Assembly (NCBI RefSeq): GCF_036417845.1
Contig: NC_089979.1
Span: 25,237,958 to 25,301,957 of the forward strand
Origin: Apteryx mantelli
Lineage: Eukaryota; Chordata; Aves; Apterygiformes; Apterygidae
Direction: 5' to 3'
Length of the DNA stretch: 64,000 nt
Made by a program: the position numbers and the translations under genes. Positions 1 to 11,950 of the stretch are shown in pieces; position 1 is the first letter of the stretch; each line of letters starts with the position of its first letter. Under the pieces are notes generated by a model. That model searched no databases and had not been told where the DNA came from. It saw only the letters and a program-made list of their open reading frames with translations.

Positions 1-1988
1 GTGCTAGGAAGCAAGGGGAGCTTCTTCCCCATTGACCCGCTGGCCCTACGCTCTTCAGTGAACCCCAGCAGGCTTCTCCTGTCACGCGGCAAGATGGGAA
101 GCACCCAGGAGGGACTGACATTGGTCTTCACACTCTTCACCATATGCTGCCCGCAGCCTGGCGGCGGGGGCAGCTGCTGCGCAGGCTCCCAGACCACCGC
201 CGTGGGGGACCAGGGGAAGCCTTGTGGAGGCTTCCCTTCAGGGCAGATCTCTTTGGGAAAGAAAAACAGCCAGCCGAGCTTGAACGACGCAAACCGCAGT
301 GCTCACTCCTCGCGTCCTCGCCTGACTTGTTGCTCTCGAGGCTGAGTTACCATCCTTGCAGCTGAAACCCAGCGGGCGCAAGGGAGAGCCCGGAGCCGCT
401 CAGCGGCATGTGCTGCTCCGGGCTTGGCCACCTCGGGGCCATGGACCCAGCAGGCGCTCCTGCTCTTTAGGGCAGCAGGAACTGTACTGGTCATTTTCCC
501 ACCCTCTTCTTGCCTCCGTGTACATCCCCGTTGAGCTGGGTCTGGAAACAGGCCATGAGGCTCTGAACAGAGCACCAGCAGGTCTGTTGTCCCATCTTAA
601 ACTGGTGACAGGTTCCCTCAGGTTCCCCAAAACTGGACTGAAACAGAGCCAAAGCCTCACTAGGAGTTTTTATTCCATTCACAAACCAGTTTGACTGATT
701 TTTTAATAGTAGGTCAGCACTAAATGAAATTGTATTTGAGCAGTTTTATTGTGACTGACTGTACTAACCAAATACGTGACCCCACTATTGCAAGCAGCAG
801 GGTCAGCTATGGCATTAATTCTTAAATTTTCCACATATAATGCTTGTGTTTATTTTTCGGTGCATCTTTCATTGACATACGCTCTTGCTTTCTTGGTCTC
901 TGGGTGACTGCATCCACTATGTTTAGCAATAAACTTTTTGTGTGAAAAAAGAAGTAACTCAATGAATTATAGCAAGCTAGATGCCTACAATACTGTACCT
1001 TGACAAAGAAGATAAAGTGATAAAAATTTGAGTCATGAAATTCAATACAAGAACAGAAACATTGCTGTCAAGAAACAGAAAATGTGCTTATGTAACATTT
1101 AGCTTCAAATGGTTACAGCAGCTGTTGATGTTAACCAGTCATAACAGCTCATGGAAGCACTAAAGAACGATTCTCACTAACAGCTGTCAAAAAAGAGAAT
1201 TTCCTGATGCACTGGGCGAAGTTCTGGTATAAGTGGTATTCAGGAGTTGCTCTGGATTTACACCACCATAGCTGAGAACACAGTTATAGCTTCCTCTAGT
1301 TAATTGTCCAGAGAAGGATGCAGAGCAGACCTGATTAATTAATTAGATCTGTAAAGACAAAGGAGCTGCGTATAGAAGGGGCTAATGCATTCATCTATAA
1401 TGAACTAGTGTTGCAGTGAAGTTATCTTTTGTGGAGAACAGCTTTACCTATGCACTATAATTTATTCTAACTGAAACAGAAAGTTGTGCATTGCAATATT
1501 TCACAACAATCTGGAACACTCATTTTAGAGGGACAGCTATGGCATGATTTTCTTTGAGCCATAAAGAATATAGTAAAATATTGTTAGAGGTTGCTTTTCA
1601 GACAGTGATCCTGAAGTGCTTCACAATTGTAAATCACTGGAGCCTGTTCTAAGAAGGAAGAAGAATTTTGTCACTTCCATTTCATGTATGAGATAACAGA
1701 AGAACCTGAGGCACAAAACAAATGTGCACAAAGGAAAAAAAACCCACAATCTATACCAAGCAAAAAGCAAATCCCTCAGCCCTCCAGTGAACGCTGGGCA
1801 GGCTGAGCCTTTGCCCCTGTACTGCCTACACCAGCCAGGCTTTCAGAAACTGGTCATTGGGCAAAGGGCTCTTGATTTAGTACATCACAAGTCTTGTGAG
1901 CTATTAATTACAGAGTGCATTAATTGAATGGCTCTTAAATGACTCCTGAGATTAACTTACAGTGTTTTCCTTGTTTTTGCTTTTGCAG
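1..1988 (+). other. LAPTM4B: LAPTM4B intron (partial, upstream of first visible exon)
   Basis: This is non-coding sequence ending in a good polypyrimidine tract and acceptor (tttgcttttgcag at 1976-1988). The first ~650 bases are GC-richer than the rest and carry short overlapping open frames on both strands, but none has recognisable protein sequence or exon borders. Around 1660-1720 there is a weak trace of an old amniote SINE-type tail (a 'gag..aac.gaaga.cctgaggcac'-like stretch). I see nothing else definable. Assignment to LAPTM4B is inferred from the exon that follows. Confidence 0.7.
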
Positions 1989-2087
1989 CCCACCAATTTT
2001 CCCTACAAGGAAGAGATCATGTCTGTGAACCCGACCTGTCTGGTTGTGATTATACTTCTTTTCATAAGTATCATTTTGGCTTTTAAG
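1989..2087 (+). CDS. LAPTM4B: LAPTM4B coding exon (third from last, probably exon 5)
   Basis: LAPTM4B is a lysosomal/late-endosomal four-span membrane protein known to bind ceramide, influence EGFR trafficking and recruit the LAT1 amino-acid transporter to lysosomes. This exon is exactly 33 codons, beginning CCC and ending AAG, phase 0 at both ends. It encodes PTNFPYKEEIMSVNPTC followed by a very hydrophobic run (LVVIILLFISIILAF), which is the start of the fourth membrane span. The NFPYKEE loop and MSVNPTCLV are hallmarks of the family. Acceptor tttgcag precedes it and donor gtaagt follows directly at 2088. The first four exons lie outside the window. LAPTM4A is the main alternative, but the linked downstream exons fit 4B better. 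Exon number is inferred from the usual seven-exon gene. Confidence 0.93.
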
Positions 2088-2119
2088 GTAAGTGCATTAC
2101 TGTGTATATTTACTTCTGG

Positions 2120-3460
2120 TCATGGGTGAAATGTCCCCTGCTGGGAGACCTGGCTCCAGAAGGGACCTAGGGAACTACAGACCAGGCAGTCTGAGAGCTT
2201 TACAAAGCAAAGTGATAGACACTAAAAAAAGAACAGGTTTAAAAAAAAAATCTCATGGACAAACACATGAACATATATGCCATAATGGGGAAGGTCAGCG
2301 TGGCTCTTGCATAGGGAGCTAACGCCACACAAGCCTTTTAAGGAGTGGAGGATCCTGTGGACAAGAGAGAGCCTGTGGATATGGTCTTCCTGTTTTTTCA
2401 AAAGACTTTTGGCAGAGTCTTTCATCAAAACCTTAAAAAAAAAAAAAGATGTGTAGGGATAAGCAGGAAGGTCCTTTCCTAGACTGTAGCTAGGAAATAG
2501 GGGGTAAGGATAAATTATCAGTCTTTACAACAGTGAGACCCATGCAGAGTGTGTGTGTATGTGTATATATATATATTTTATGTATATATATTCATAAATG
2601 ATCTGGGAAAGGGGATGAAGATAAAGTGACAACATTCTTTGCAATAACATTCAAAATAGGGAAAAGAAACAGCCCAGAAAACATCACAGAAGGGTATCAT
2701 GGCACTGAGTGACTGAGCAATAAAATGGCAGATGAAACTCTATGATGACAAATTCTAAGTGATGGCATAGGGGAAATACAATCCTTGTTTCACACACACT
2801 ACAGTGGACTCTGAACTAAGCATGACCACTCTAAAAAGGGATCTTGTAGTTATAATAGATAGACCTGTAAAAATATCAGGTTAGTGCTCAGTCATGGTCA
2901 AACAAGTAAAGCAAATGTTAAGAATATCAGAAAAGGAATAGAAAACAAACCAGAAGTCATTACTATGCCAGTTTTGATGTCTGCAGTGCACTGATGTTTC
3001 GAAGCAAAAGTTCACTCCTGGTTGGTTGACCCAGCTCAAAAAGGATGCTGTGGAGTTGCAGGCCCTGTCTGCAGAGACAGAAGCAAAAATGATCAGAAGT
3101 AGGCAACAGTTTCTGTATGAGGAACAGCTAGATAGATTCAGATTGTCCCTCCTGGGAGGGAGAACATACAGGACTATCACACAGGATGGCTAAGGGGAAT
3201 AGGGAGCGATTTATTTGCTGTCAGGTGAAACTCAAGGGTGGGGGTGGAAGCGGCAGGTTCCAGGCGAGGGGAGGTGCAGCTTTGCCCAGCGCAGCCGGAA
3301 AGGGCTCGTGGGAAACCCCCGCACAAGGTTCACAGCACAGCAAGGTCGGCCCCACCTGCTGTGCAGGCCAGAAGCCCAAAAGGAGCTTAAAATAAGATTA
3401 GACAAATTCACATATGAAAAAAACATCGCCTACGGCTCAAGTAGTCCCCGAGCTTTGGGC
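2120..3460 (+). mobile_element. Old, decayed CR1 LINE fragment (sense)
   Basis: Reading + strand, traces of CR1 reverse-transcriptase sequence appear in order. A stretch near 2165-2195 translates to GNYRPGSL, close to the NYRPVSL motif of CR1/L2 reverse transcriptases. Further on there is a match to the 'atgatctggg..aggggatgaag' region near 2600. Sequence at 3040-3190 resembles the 3' ORF2 segment 'ggcaacaaaaatgatca..ggaagatttctgtatgagga'. The 3370-3440 part resembles the 'aaaataagattagacaaattcat' tail. The element is full of frameshifts and stops and is non-functional. Borders are approximate, and identification is by eye without a consensus alignment. Confidence 0.6.
2549..2592. repeat. TG/TA microsatellite
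   Basis: This is a short dinucleotide-rich tract of gtgtgtgtat, gtgta and alternating ta, continuing through tgtatatatatt. It is embedded in the old CR1 fragment. Confidence 0.8.
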
Positions 3461-4326
3461 CTCTGGAAAGTATCCTAGTAGTCTCATGCTCTTCCACAAG
3501 TTTCTTATAGCGGTCACTGTCAGAGACAGGGTACCGCACTGCATCTACCTTTGCTCTGGCACAGTGCCATCAGTCTTGTATTACTTGTGTTGGTTTTTTT
3601 TTTTCAGAATAGTTATTGCCCTAAATCATAATCTGCAGAGCAATTATGCTTTAGGTTAGAGAAGTCCAGAAGTGGCAGGATGACAGCTGGGATGTTGCTT
3701 ACAAACAACAGACTTGACATTTGAAGGGAAAGTTATTGTGACAAAAAAGGTAGATTAAATTATTGAAACTGCTTTGAAATAGAAAACAAAAGATAGGGTA
3801 TTTTAAGATGCCGTTGAAAGTGACACTCACTTTTTTCTTATGGCTTAGAAATATAATTTAGCCTGCTGGCTTTGCGTGAAATGTATGTGCACAGCAGTAC
3901 AGTTGATTTTGTTTGCACCTTTAAGAAATATTTATAAGTGTAATAGACCTGTCAGATGACACAAGTGACATTTTCCTTAAAATTCTCATGTGCAAGGATT
4001 ACCTCCTGTTTATCCCAAATGAGTCTGATATTTCACTGGATAAATATGACAAGGTTGTCTCAAGCTTGTAAAGAAATGCAACTAAAATTGAAATGGCAAA
4101 AATGCTTATTACAGAAACAAAGAAAACCTAAGAAATTGATAGCACAAAAGTTATTCTGTTTTAAAGTTGCTAGCACATATTCATATTCTTATTTCCAAAA
4201 ACACAAGTAGCTAGTTGATTGAAGTATTAATTGATATCCCATTCTTTTATTCATTTGAACTCTTTACAGCCAGTGTTATTACAGACTCTTGCTTTTCTTA
4301 ATACTCATTCTAGCACCATATTATCG

Positions 4327-4490
4327 TGCAAATGAGTCACAAAAACTATGACTCACACAGAAACAGCCACTAAACTCCAGTTAGCACTGGCATTTGAATT
4401 TGAATTTCTTGTGTTTCCAGAAGAGCTGCTATGCAGATTTATGGAATCTGCTACATGAAAAGAAAGCTGGGTACTATTAGATGCATCACA
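4327..4490 (+). repeat. Copy 1 of a duplicated module with paired AP-1-like sites
   Basis: This segment aligns by eye with 8137-8290. It opens with tgcaaatgagtcacaaaaa followed by tatgactcac, so it holds two AP-1/MARE-type cores, TGAGTCA and TGACTCA, facing each other across a short A-rich spacer. Further shared blocks in the same order are agcactggca, a TTTGAATTT-like stretch, gctgctatgcaga and aagctgggtactat. It may be an unnamed interspersed repeat or a duplicated regulatory element; nothing in it looks coding. Confidence 0.6.
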
Positions 4491-7400
4491 CTTTATCACT
4501 GATAGATTTAACAGATAGCTCCAGGTTTATATACTGAAACTGGAAAGGTACTGTGCATAAAAATATGCTTGAGCTCCCTCTGGATTTTGACCAGAAATAA
4601 AGAGAGGAACCAAAACACTGTAACCTAGGAAAAGCTACTTTAGGAAAAGCTGTATTCAGTTGGTGGGAAATATGAAACAGAATCACATAATTCATCAAAA
4701 ATATTTGGCATCATGACACTTTATTTCAGGACTGGCTACATACAAAGGAAAGCAATACTGAGCAGAAATCAAGATACAGATGTATTAGATGGTGACTTTG
4801 TGCTTTGCAATCATGGCATTGTAAAAAGGGCAGGGAGGAGGAGATAGATAGTAAAAATTAAAGCCAGCTAACCACGCAGAAGCACTTGTCTTTTTAATCT
4901 TAGTTACTCACTTGGATCCCAAGCAGCTAATGGATATTTCAGGTGCTTTCACCAAGCAGAATCTTTTTGAAAACAGAGTGGACCAAAATATGTTATATCA
5001 CTTACTGTGTTTGTCTAGAAACTGAACCAGAGTTACATACCATGAAATATAGGTGTTTCCTGTATGGCTGAGGGAGGACATTCAGCAGCATAAATGTATT
5101 TGTATATATGTACAAGGAACTTGGATGGCATATAACCAACACAGTGGCTTTTGAATCGCACCCTTGTCTGCAGCTGGTTTGGGGAGCAGGGCCACGGCTT
5201 CCTTTGGCCGTCCCCAGCCGCCAGGATAGAAAGGGTGAGGCTTCAACCTCCCCTCCCAGCCAGGGCAAAGCCCCCAGTGCACAAATGGACCAGACTCAGG
5301 TGAGCACAAACACAGCTATAATAAACCCTTCCCCAAGCTGCCCTGAGTGTTCCTCGGCTGCAGAATATGGCCTCTCTTCTGTTCTTTTTCCTTCTTTCTT
5401 TTTCTGGAAGAGGTGGTTGCCAGGGAGGCAGCCCAAAGGTATTCCAGTTCTGGGAAGCAAGCTGACCTCCAGCACAATGAATAGTACACTGGTCTCTGTA
5501 ATATGCTTATAGGCTGCATGAACGAACTGTTGAGCATGGGTATGTGACCACTCTGTGTGTCCTGGTGTCCTCAGCAAAGAAGAAGGTGTGACGCAGAATG
5601 AAGTTTTGTGCTCATCCTGAGAGATTTACTATCTTAGTGTGGTGGGATCCTGCTGGCAGGGCTAACCCTGGCCTGTGGCACATTGCCCTGGCAAGTGGAG
5701 CAGCAATCATGACTGTGAACACAGGGCTCCAGTGGCCAAGCTCTGATTCCTGCACCCAGGAGCAGCCAGCACCAAGCCAGGAGATGTTGCCACCCTCTTG
5801 ACAAAAGGCTGCTAGAGGTCCCAGCACTGGGCCTGCTGGCAGCAGAGTACTTACAAAAGATGCAGGAAGCCTCTCTAAAGCATGGGTCACTAGTTTTAAG
5901 TTACATACCCCAAATATGTGAGATTGTGAGATAGCAGATGATGCCCTGGCCCATATAAGCTGCTATTTAAAAACTTGTGGGCCAGTGGTTTGGTTTTATA
6001 TTAATTCTTTTTCAATCAGTGCAGCATTTCTTTGCAGTTTTAAAGAATGGTTCTTGTTCAGCAGCCTTTTCATACTCACAAGGAATACTTTCTATTGTGC
6101 TGACAAGGTAGATTTAATTGCAGATTTCATCAGTATAGCAATTTCATAAATCTGTGTTGTTTCTTCTGCTGCAACATTGAAATGAGAAATATGAATGGCT
6201 AACTGGTCTCTCGTTAGCACCCCTCTGAGACCTTCATGATAAATTTCAGTTTGTGTAGCAATCTTTATCTCATTTTTATCAGTAATAAAGACCAGCCGAG
6301 TTTTGTGAATAGACAGAAGATTCAGAATAAATGGAGTCTAAAATAGTACTCTCTGCAGACAACCCTGACTCTGAGCACCTTCTGTCAGATCCATGGCATT
6401 TGCCCTGTGCTTGGCTGCTAACTAAGGAACTGCCCAGAGGGCTGATGCGACCCAGATCGTCCGAGGTTCTTCCTTGCTGTGTTGCAAGAAATGGCAGGAT
6501 ACAGGAACCTCTAATTTCCGCAAACCTGTTGGTCAGCAGCTGGTCAGGCACATGTCTGATGAGTAGGAATTGTGCAGTACATTAGTATTGTTATACATGC
6601 TTAACAAGTGCATATGAAATAACTGTTGTGAGAGGCAGGGTTATAAAATTTTGTGGGTTTCAGTTCCATAGAGGCTAAAGTTATTTACTGCCTTTGAAAT
6701 GGAAAGATTGAAAGCTGACAGAAGTAGGCATGGTGCCTGTTTCCACACTAAGCCCTTCTCATGCACCCGTCCTTTCAAGTGGTCACTACTTCATTGTGCT
6801 CCTCTGGAATAAAGGCTGCCACCCCAAAATGAGTCTGTCTGCAGCCTGTGGTGTGGTAGTCATGAATACCACTAAGGGTAAGACTGAGGTCATTTAATGC
6901 CTTTTAGGGCCTATTCCAAATGTGAACATTGGTCTCCCTAGAGAAGACCATTTTACTGTGCTGTCCAGCCACACATTTTAAAGCAGTATTTGAAGCCCCA
7001 CCCAAGTCTTTGAGGAAAAAATTTTGTAACTAAATCAGCAATTCCATGTAATGATGCAGCAGCATCACTATAAGACAGTGATTAGGAACAAGTTTAAAGA
7101 AAAAGTTATAGGGTTATCATTACATCTTGAGCAAAATGAGTTTCCATGAGTTGTGATTAGCAGGCCAGGAACACATGTCCAAAGTACTTGGACAGTGAAA
7201 TGCTCTGAGCTGCCTCTATTCTCAGATGTATGCAGGTCAGTGTCCTGGAGCCAAATGCTTGCTGTGTGCTAACCGGTGACCTCTTTAATTCAAGGGCTAA
7301 AATAGACCTCACCCACTGAAAAACAGCCCTTGCATTCAGGCAGCAGGGCAGACCAGAGCTAGAGCTCAGGGATGGAACAGCTGCACATGTATATTGTGGC

Positions 7401-8136
7401 GTTAAACATATTTTATTTACCACATAAAACAGAATGAGAGAATTAAAAAATAAATCTCATGTTAGCTTCTCCCAGAAGCCTATATTATCTGAAACTGACC
7501 ACCTCTAAAACCGGATTTTAACAAAAGAAATACAGAAATTTGTTTGCAAATTGGTAGCCTTAATGGACAAGGGTTTCTTATAAAAATGGGTTCAGTGTCT
7601 CCACAGAAGTCTACTGTATTCAGTGCTCCGTTGTCTCTAGCTCTTATGCCTTTCTCAGTGAATAGTATCTGAGCACTGAAAGCTGTTGAACTACTTACTA
7701 TTATATATAATTAACAGCAATGGCATTTGATTCTACAAAAGATTCAATTCCTCATTTATATGCCTTTACACCAGTTGTTTCAGTAGCCTATGGCAGGCTT
7801 TTATAGCCCGTAATTTGGGGTGTAGAGCCAGTCTAACCTTCCCTTAGGGCTCAGTTCACTCCAGAAGTCTTTTGTCCTCTCCATTTGGTGGTAAAAGTAT
7901 TGTCAAAGTCGGTGACACAACTCATCCAGGACCTGTAAGACGCCATAAAGAAGAGGAAGCAAACTTACTAGATTTCAGCCAGTTCAGCCCCAGTGGAAAA
8001 ACTGCTTCCTGATCTGCAAGGAAGCAATCAGTGAGTCATGTGCATCCTGAAAAACACAGCTCCTGTGTGACAGCTCTGGAGCGGGTGGAAACACAGGGCA
8101 GCTAAAGAGGATAAGAGGCTTTTGGAAGGTCATCAG

Positions 8137-8290
8137 TGCAAGTGAGTCACAAAAATATGACTCACTCTGAGATACACATGCAAATCCAATCAGCACTGGC
8201 AGTTTAATTTGCACACACTATGTCTGTGAAAGAACTGCTATGCAGAAACTACTAATTAAAAAGATAAGTTGGGCACTATCAAAGTGCATT
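8137..8290 (+). repeat. Copy 2 of the duplicated module with paired AP-1-like sites
   Basis: This is a diverged same-orientation copy of 4327-4490. It shares tgcaagtgagtcacaaaaa and tatgactcac (opposed AP-1-like cores), agcactggca, actgctatgcaga and aagttgggcactat in the same order and similar spacing. Identity looks like roughly two thirds by eye over about 160 bases. The flanks do not obviously match, so the unit boundaries are close to those given. Confidence 0.6.
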
Positions 8291-9843
8291 TCTCTCTCTG
8301 TCACTTTCTTGGGTGGAGAAGCAGAAAGCACCAGAGTGACCCACTTGCTTAGTCCCACCAGCTTTGTCCCTGGCATGCTGAGGATCTGACTCCTGCTCCT
8401 CCACATGTGTTCCTGCCTCCTGTCTACCTTCCAGCCTCTCTGTTCGTCTCTGCTGGCCAGGCTGGAGCCCCTCCTGCTGGCAGAGGAGATGATGGATATG
8501 AACATTTTGCTTAATCAGTTAAAAAAAATGGAGGCTACTAGTTCATTGCCAGGCAGCAACCCTATCCTGAGCCAAGTGAGCTCCAAGAACAAAAACAGTG
8601 AAGTTTATGGTCCTATAATTGGATTACTGCTTCAATAACAACTTTTGTGCGTTATACTGAAAAAAGTATTTGTAATAATGATTAAAAGGTCAGAAATAAT
8701 TTCAGATTTCAATAAAAACTGTTACGCAGGCAATTTTCTCTGGTCAGGCACAAATAGTCAGACACCAGAGCATTCCAGTCATATAGAATACATTGAATTA
8801 CTGCCTGATTAAGTGAAACAGAGTAGCAAAACAATGCACATGATATATGGGATTGTCAGCTTCTTAATCACAGTCACTGGCCAGCCTTCCACTCACGAGG
8901 AAAGGCAGGGGTTCCTGTGACTTGGTTGATGGTTCTTCAGTTCCTACCTTGCTTGTGTTCTTTTTACTGAGATTTGCTTCCACTTTCTCAAAATTGGTTT
9001 CTGTTTACTTTTTACCTTCTTTCCTGAGACATTCTGCGTCTGCAGCACCTTCTTCTGTTTGTCATGGTCTGACTTATACTTTGTTTTATATTGTGAAACT
9101 ACCCCCCTATTGGTGTGCAGTATCCTATGCACAGTAATGAGACCTCTGATTGAACTCGCATCTCTCTGTATTTATAGAAAGGAGTAAAAAAGAAAGCTAG
9201 CATACATGACCTGCTCATTTGAGCAAAACAGACCGTATATACACAAAAAGGTGTTACTTTGGCTATATTCAGGATGAAAGAAATTGCCGTTTGTTTTCAA
9301 AGCAATTAGTCTATGCTAAATTGAATATACTACTGAATATGCTGTAGTATTAAATATCTGGAATAGTAAACTTCACTCAGATAGGTGTAGATTATAGTAT
9401 CTACCTAAACTGAGTAACACTTAGTCCAACACATTCTCCATAAACTCCTGCTCAGTAAGAGGTAGGGTATCAGAATACTTAGTGAATCACTACACATCCT
9501 TACAGTCAACTGTAACAAGCAAAGTCACTATCCTGTGTTTCTGTCAGACGCATATTCTTATTTATATCTGTACTTTACTGTTTAACTACACTGGTTCCTA
9601 AAAGGAGCTCTGAAGAGCATGTTACTCTGCTCTGCACGCCGCACTGCTCTGCCTGTTCCTTCTATCACTTAACATCACAAGAGATTTAGGCAAGCACACA
9701 ATTTACATTGCATCATGGAAAGCTATCTTTGTGATATGGCCTTTCATTAAAGGCATGGAATAAAGAGTAAGAAACTGAGATTTCTCTAGCAAAAGGAATA
9801 ATTTAATAATCATATGTACCCTTTTTCCCTAATAACTATTTTT

Positions 9844-9859
9844 TGGGGGGGAAGGAGGG
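9844..9859 (+). repeat. G-rich run
   Basis: A run of seven or more G bases is followed by aaggagggg, directly after a T-run. It is a simple low-complexity tract about 160 bases upstream of the next LAPTM4B exon. Confidence 0.6.
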
Positions 9860-10019
9860 GAGATTTTGTATGGAACATGCAGTAATTGTGCTTTCCTTCT
9901 GTTCTTACTGTCAAACCAGGACTTTTAACCAGCCCAGGTTCGATAATTTACAAAGCTATAGCAGAAAAATCTATATGGTTTATTTTCTGCACATAATAAT
10001 AAATCTCTTTTCTTTGCAG

Positions 10020-10115
10020 GGTTACTTGATAAGCTGTGTGTGGAACTGTTACCGATACATTAACAGTAGAAACAATTCGGATGTGTTGGTTTACATTACC
10101 ACCAATGACACTGCG
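10020..10115 (+). CDS. LAPTM4B: LAPTM4B coding exon (penultimate, probably exon 6)
   Basis: This exon is exactly 32 codons, phase 0 at both ends, starting GGT and ending GCG before donor gtaagg. It encodes GYLISCVWNCYRYINSRN followed by NSDVLVYITTNDTA. GYLISCVWNCYRYI completes the fourth membrane span and its cytosolic edge. INSRNNSDVLVY begins the cytoplasmic tail and is a near-invariant block of LAPTM4 proteins. The acceptor is preceded by a T/C-rich tract (ctcttttctttgcag). Because this exon and the one before it are both multiples of three in phase 0, skipping either would keep the frame but remove membrane-span residues. Confidence 0.95.
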
Positions 10116-11734
10116 GTAAGGATGTTAGGATGCAGAGCAAACATTATGTCTAATAGTTTGCATTTAATATCTTTATTTTCTGTTCAGTTCTGACCCCTTA
10201 ATCATCTTAATTCCCTTGAGAGTCCTCATCTGTTGGGTGTGTTTAAACCTGACATTCAACAATGTAGTGTGCAGTGGTTACAAATGGCATCTATTGCCAA
10301 AATACTGGTTTTATTTTATGCATATAGTCTGATAAAGAATCTGTGTTAAACATAAACTACAGCTAATCTAGTGGATCCAGGAATGACCTTCAGCTCTGAG
10401 CTTCCCAGGTACATGATAATCCCAAGTCAAGCCATGAGCTGGCACAGTCTCCCCACTGCTGTGAGGAGCAAACCCTGATCATTTAGACTGGGAGACCATC
10501 CCATGACATGTCCCAGGTGGAGCTATGATATGGACAGTACCAGGACTGATTAGGACCAGGGCATGCCATCGTCCACACCTGCTGTGAAATGTGGATTTAG
10601 TTGCAGAGACTGTGATTTAGTAGTACACTCAGCAATTGGTGTAGTGTTTTACATCATCACAGAGAGGGTCTAAAGTAGGTTTAAACCAATGCAAAGTCAG
10701 TGATTCATCTCCCAGCACATGACGTTTTTTGCACAGTAAGGAGACAGAACGAAACAAAGTTCAGCATGAAGGAACAAATCAACAGATTTTGACCACAAGG
10801 AATGGGAAGGCGTCAGTTCACTTCACAGTAATTTAGCTCTGACGAATATTTAGAGGGCACTACTACTAGGCCATGTCTTGCTCATTGTAGAAGGCAATAC
10901 AGAAAGAAAGAGTCCCTGGAAAGTGCTGGTTCTGTTTGCAGTGATACCTCTGCAGAGCTGCTACGCATACTCAGGTCCACCGAAGCCCTGCACTGAGAGC
11001 ACTACGCCAGATTAATCCTTGGGGTGACGCCCCTGGTTTATGTAAAGAGGAGCTTTATATAATTTACATAACAGAATTACAGCAGCATGAACTTAGTCCT
11101 TTAGATCGTCTGGGTGAAATTTCAGGACTGCATGCCTCAGGCTTTCCAAAAGCATGGGTGGCCTCTGCATGTTGAGGTATTAGAGCACAACTTTAAACCC
11201 ATTATAATGAATGATTCCTGTCCAACCACGAGGATTAGACAACCACTACTTTTTTTACATAAAAATTGTAACTCTCACATAGCTATTTGTCCTCAGTACC
11301 TGCAGCTTTAAGAAAAGCATCAGAAGTTTTGCAGACTATGATCAGGGCTGGCAACCAGGACATTTAAGTATAAAAATATGGGTTTATTGAAAGCTAACTG
11401 AAAGAAATACTACTTTCTTTACTGGAATCTACTTTGAGTAAAACCAGGAGTTTTATGTGAAATAATTTTGACAGCTCTTTTGTTCAGCCCATACGTAGTC
11501 GTAACAGCTTCAAACACTGTTAACTTTATAATCCACAGAATTGGCAGGCTTGGTTGTGGGAGATTGTCAGCTGATTTATTTATGAAACTAAAGTTAACAA
11601 TGTTTTTGAAAGTTTCTGTAAAACCACCTATCCCACTGTTGCCTTTGTAAAGCAGAAGTCTCTGGTTTTCAGAGACGCCTGGTTACTGAAAATCTCCTTG
11701 GTACTTTTGTATTTATTAATTACCAAAGTGACCT

Positions 11735-11950
11735 CAGCTGCCTCATCATCCTTAAAGCGTTTATAAGTGCTTCTGTGAGGAAAGGAAGTCGTATTATCCT
11801 TTTTTACAGATGAGACATTCTTGCACTGAGAGTTTAACTATGCTTATCTTTATCTTACAAGACTGCTATGGCAGAGAGGCAGGCTTTGAGAAACATTCTG
11901 AATTCCTACCTAGTGTCCTGACCATTGGACTCTCCTTCCTCAATATTTGC
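11735..11950 (-). mobile_element. Ancient tRNA-derived SINE, MIR-like
   Basis: Read on the - strand, the segment begins near 11945 with a degraded tRNA-like head (gtccaatggtcaggacact, an A-box-like stretch). It passes through gcctgcctctctgcca, then the MIR-family core and tail signature: ctcatctgtaaaa, aggataatacga, ttcctcacag and a final cacttataaacgcttt. This order matches the conserved 'ctcatctgtaaaatggggataata ... gtaaagcgctt' of amniote MIR elements. It is strongly diverged, consistent with great age. Borders are approximate. Confidence 0.5.

Larger units (their letters stand above)
2088..10019 (+). other. LAPTM4B: LAPTM4B intron (7.9 kb)
   Basis: This is a GT-AG intron between two LAPTM4B exons. 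It contains an old CR1 fragment (about 2120-3460), a TG/TA-rich microsatellite (about 2549-2592) and two diverged copies of one module with paired AP-1-like sites (4327-4490 and 8137-8290), all listed separately. A G-run lies at 9844-9859. The remaining stretches (about 3460-4320, 4500-8130, 8300-9840) show only scattered short open frames with no recognisable coding content. Confidence 0.85.

Noticed and set aside
1-700. GC-richer start of the window with open frames on both strands, considered as an upstream LAPTM4B exon
   Set aside because: The expected preceding LAPTM4B exon sequence (multi-span membrane protein) is not encoded in any frame and no suitable splice pair was seen.
5108-5512. 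134-codon open frame on +
   Set aside because: It lies inside the LAPTM4B intron with no splice context or recognisable protein; overlapping open frames occur on -.
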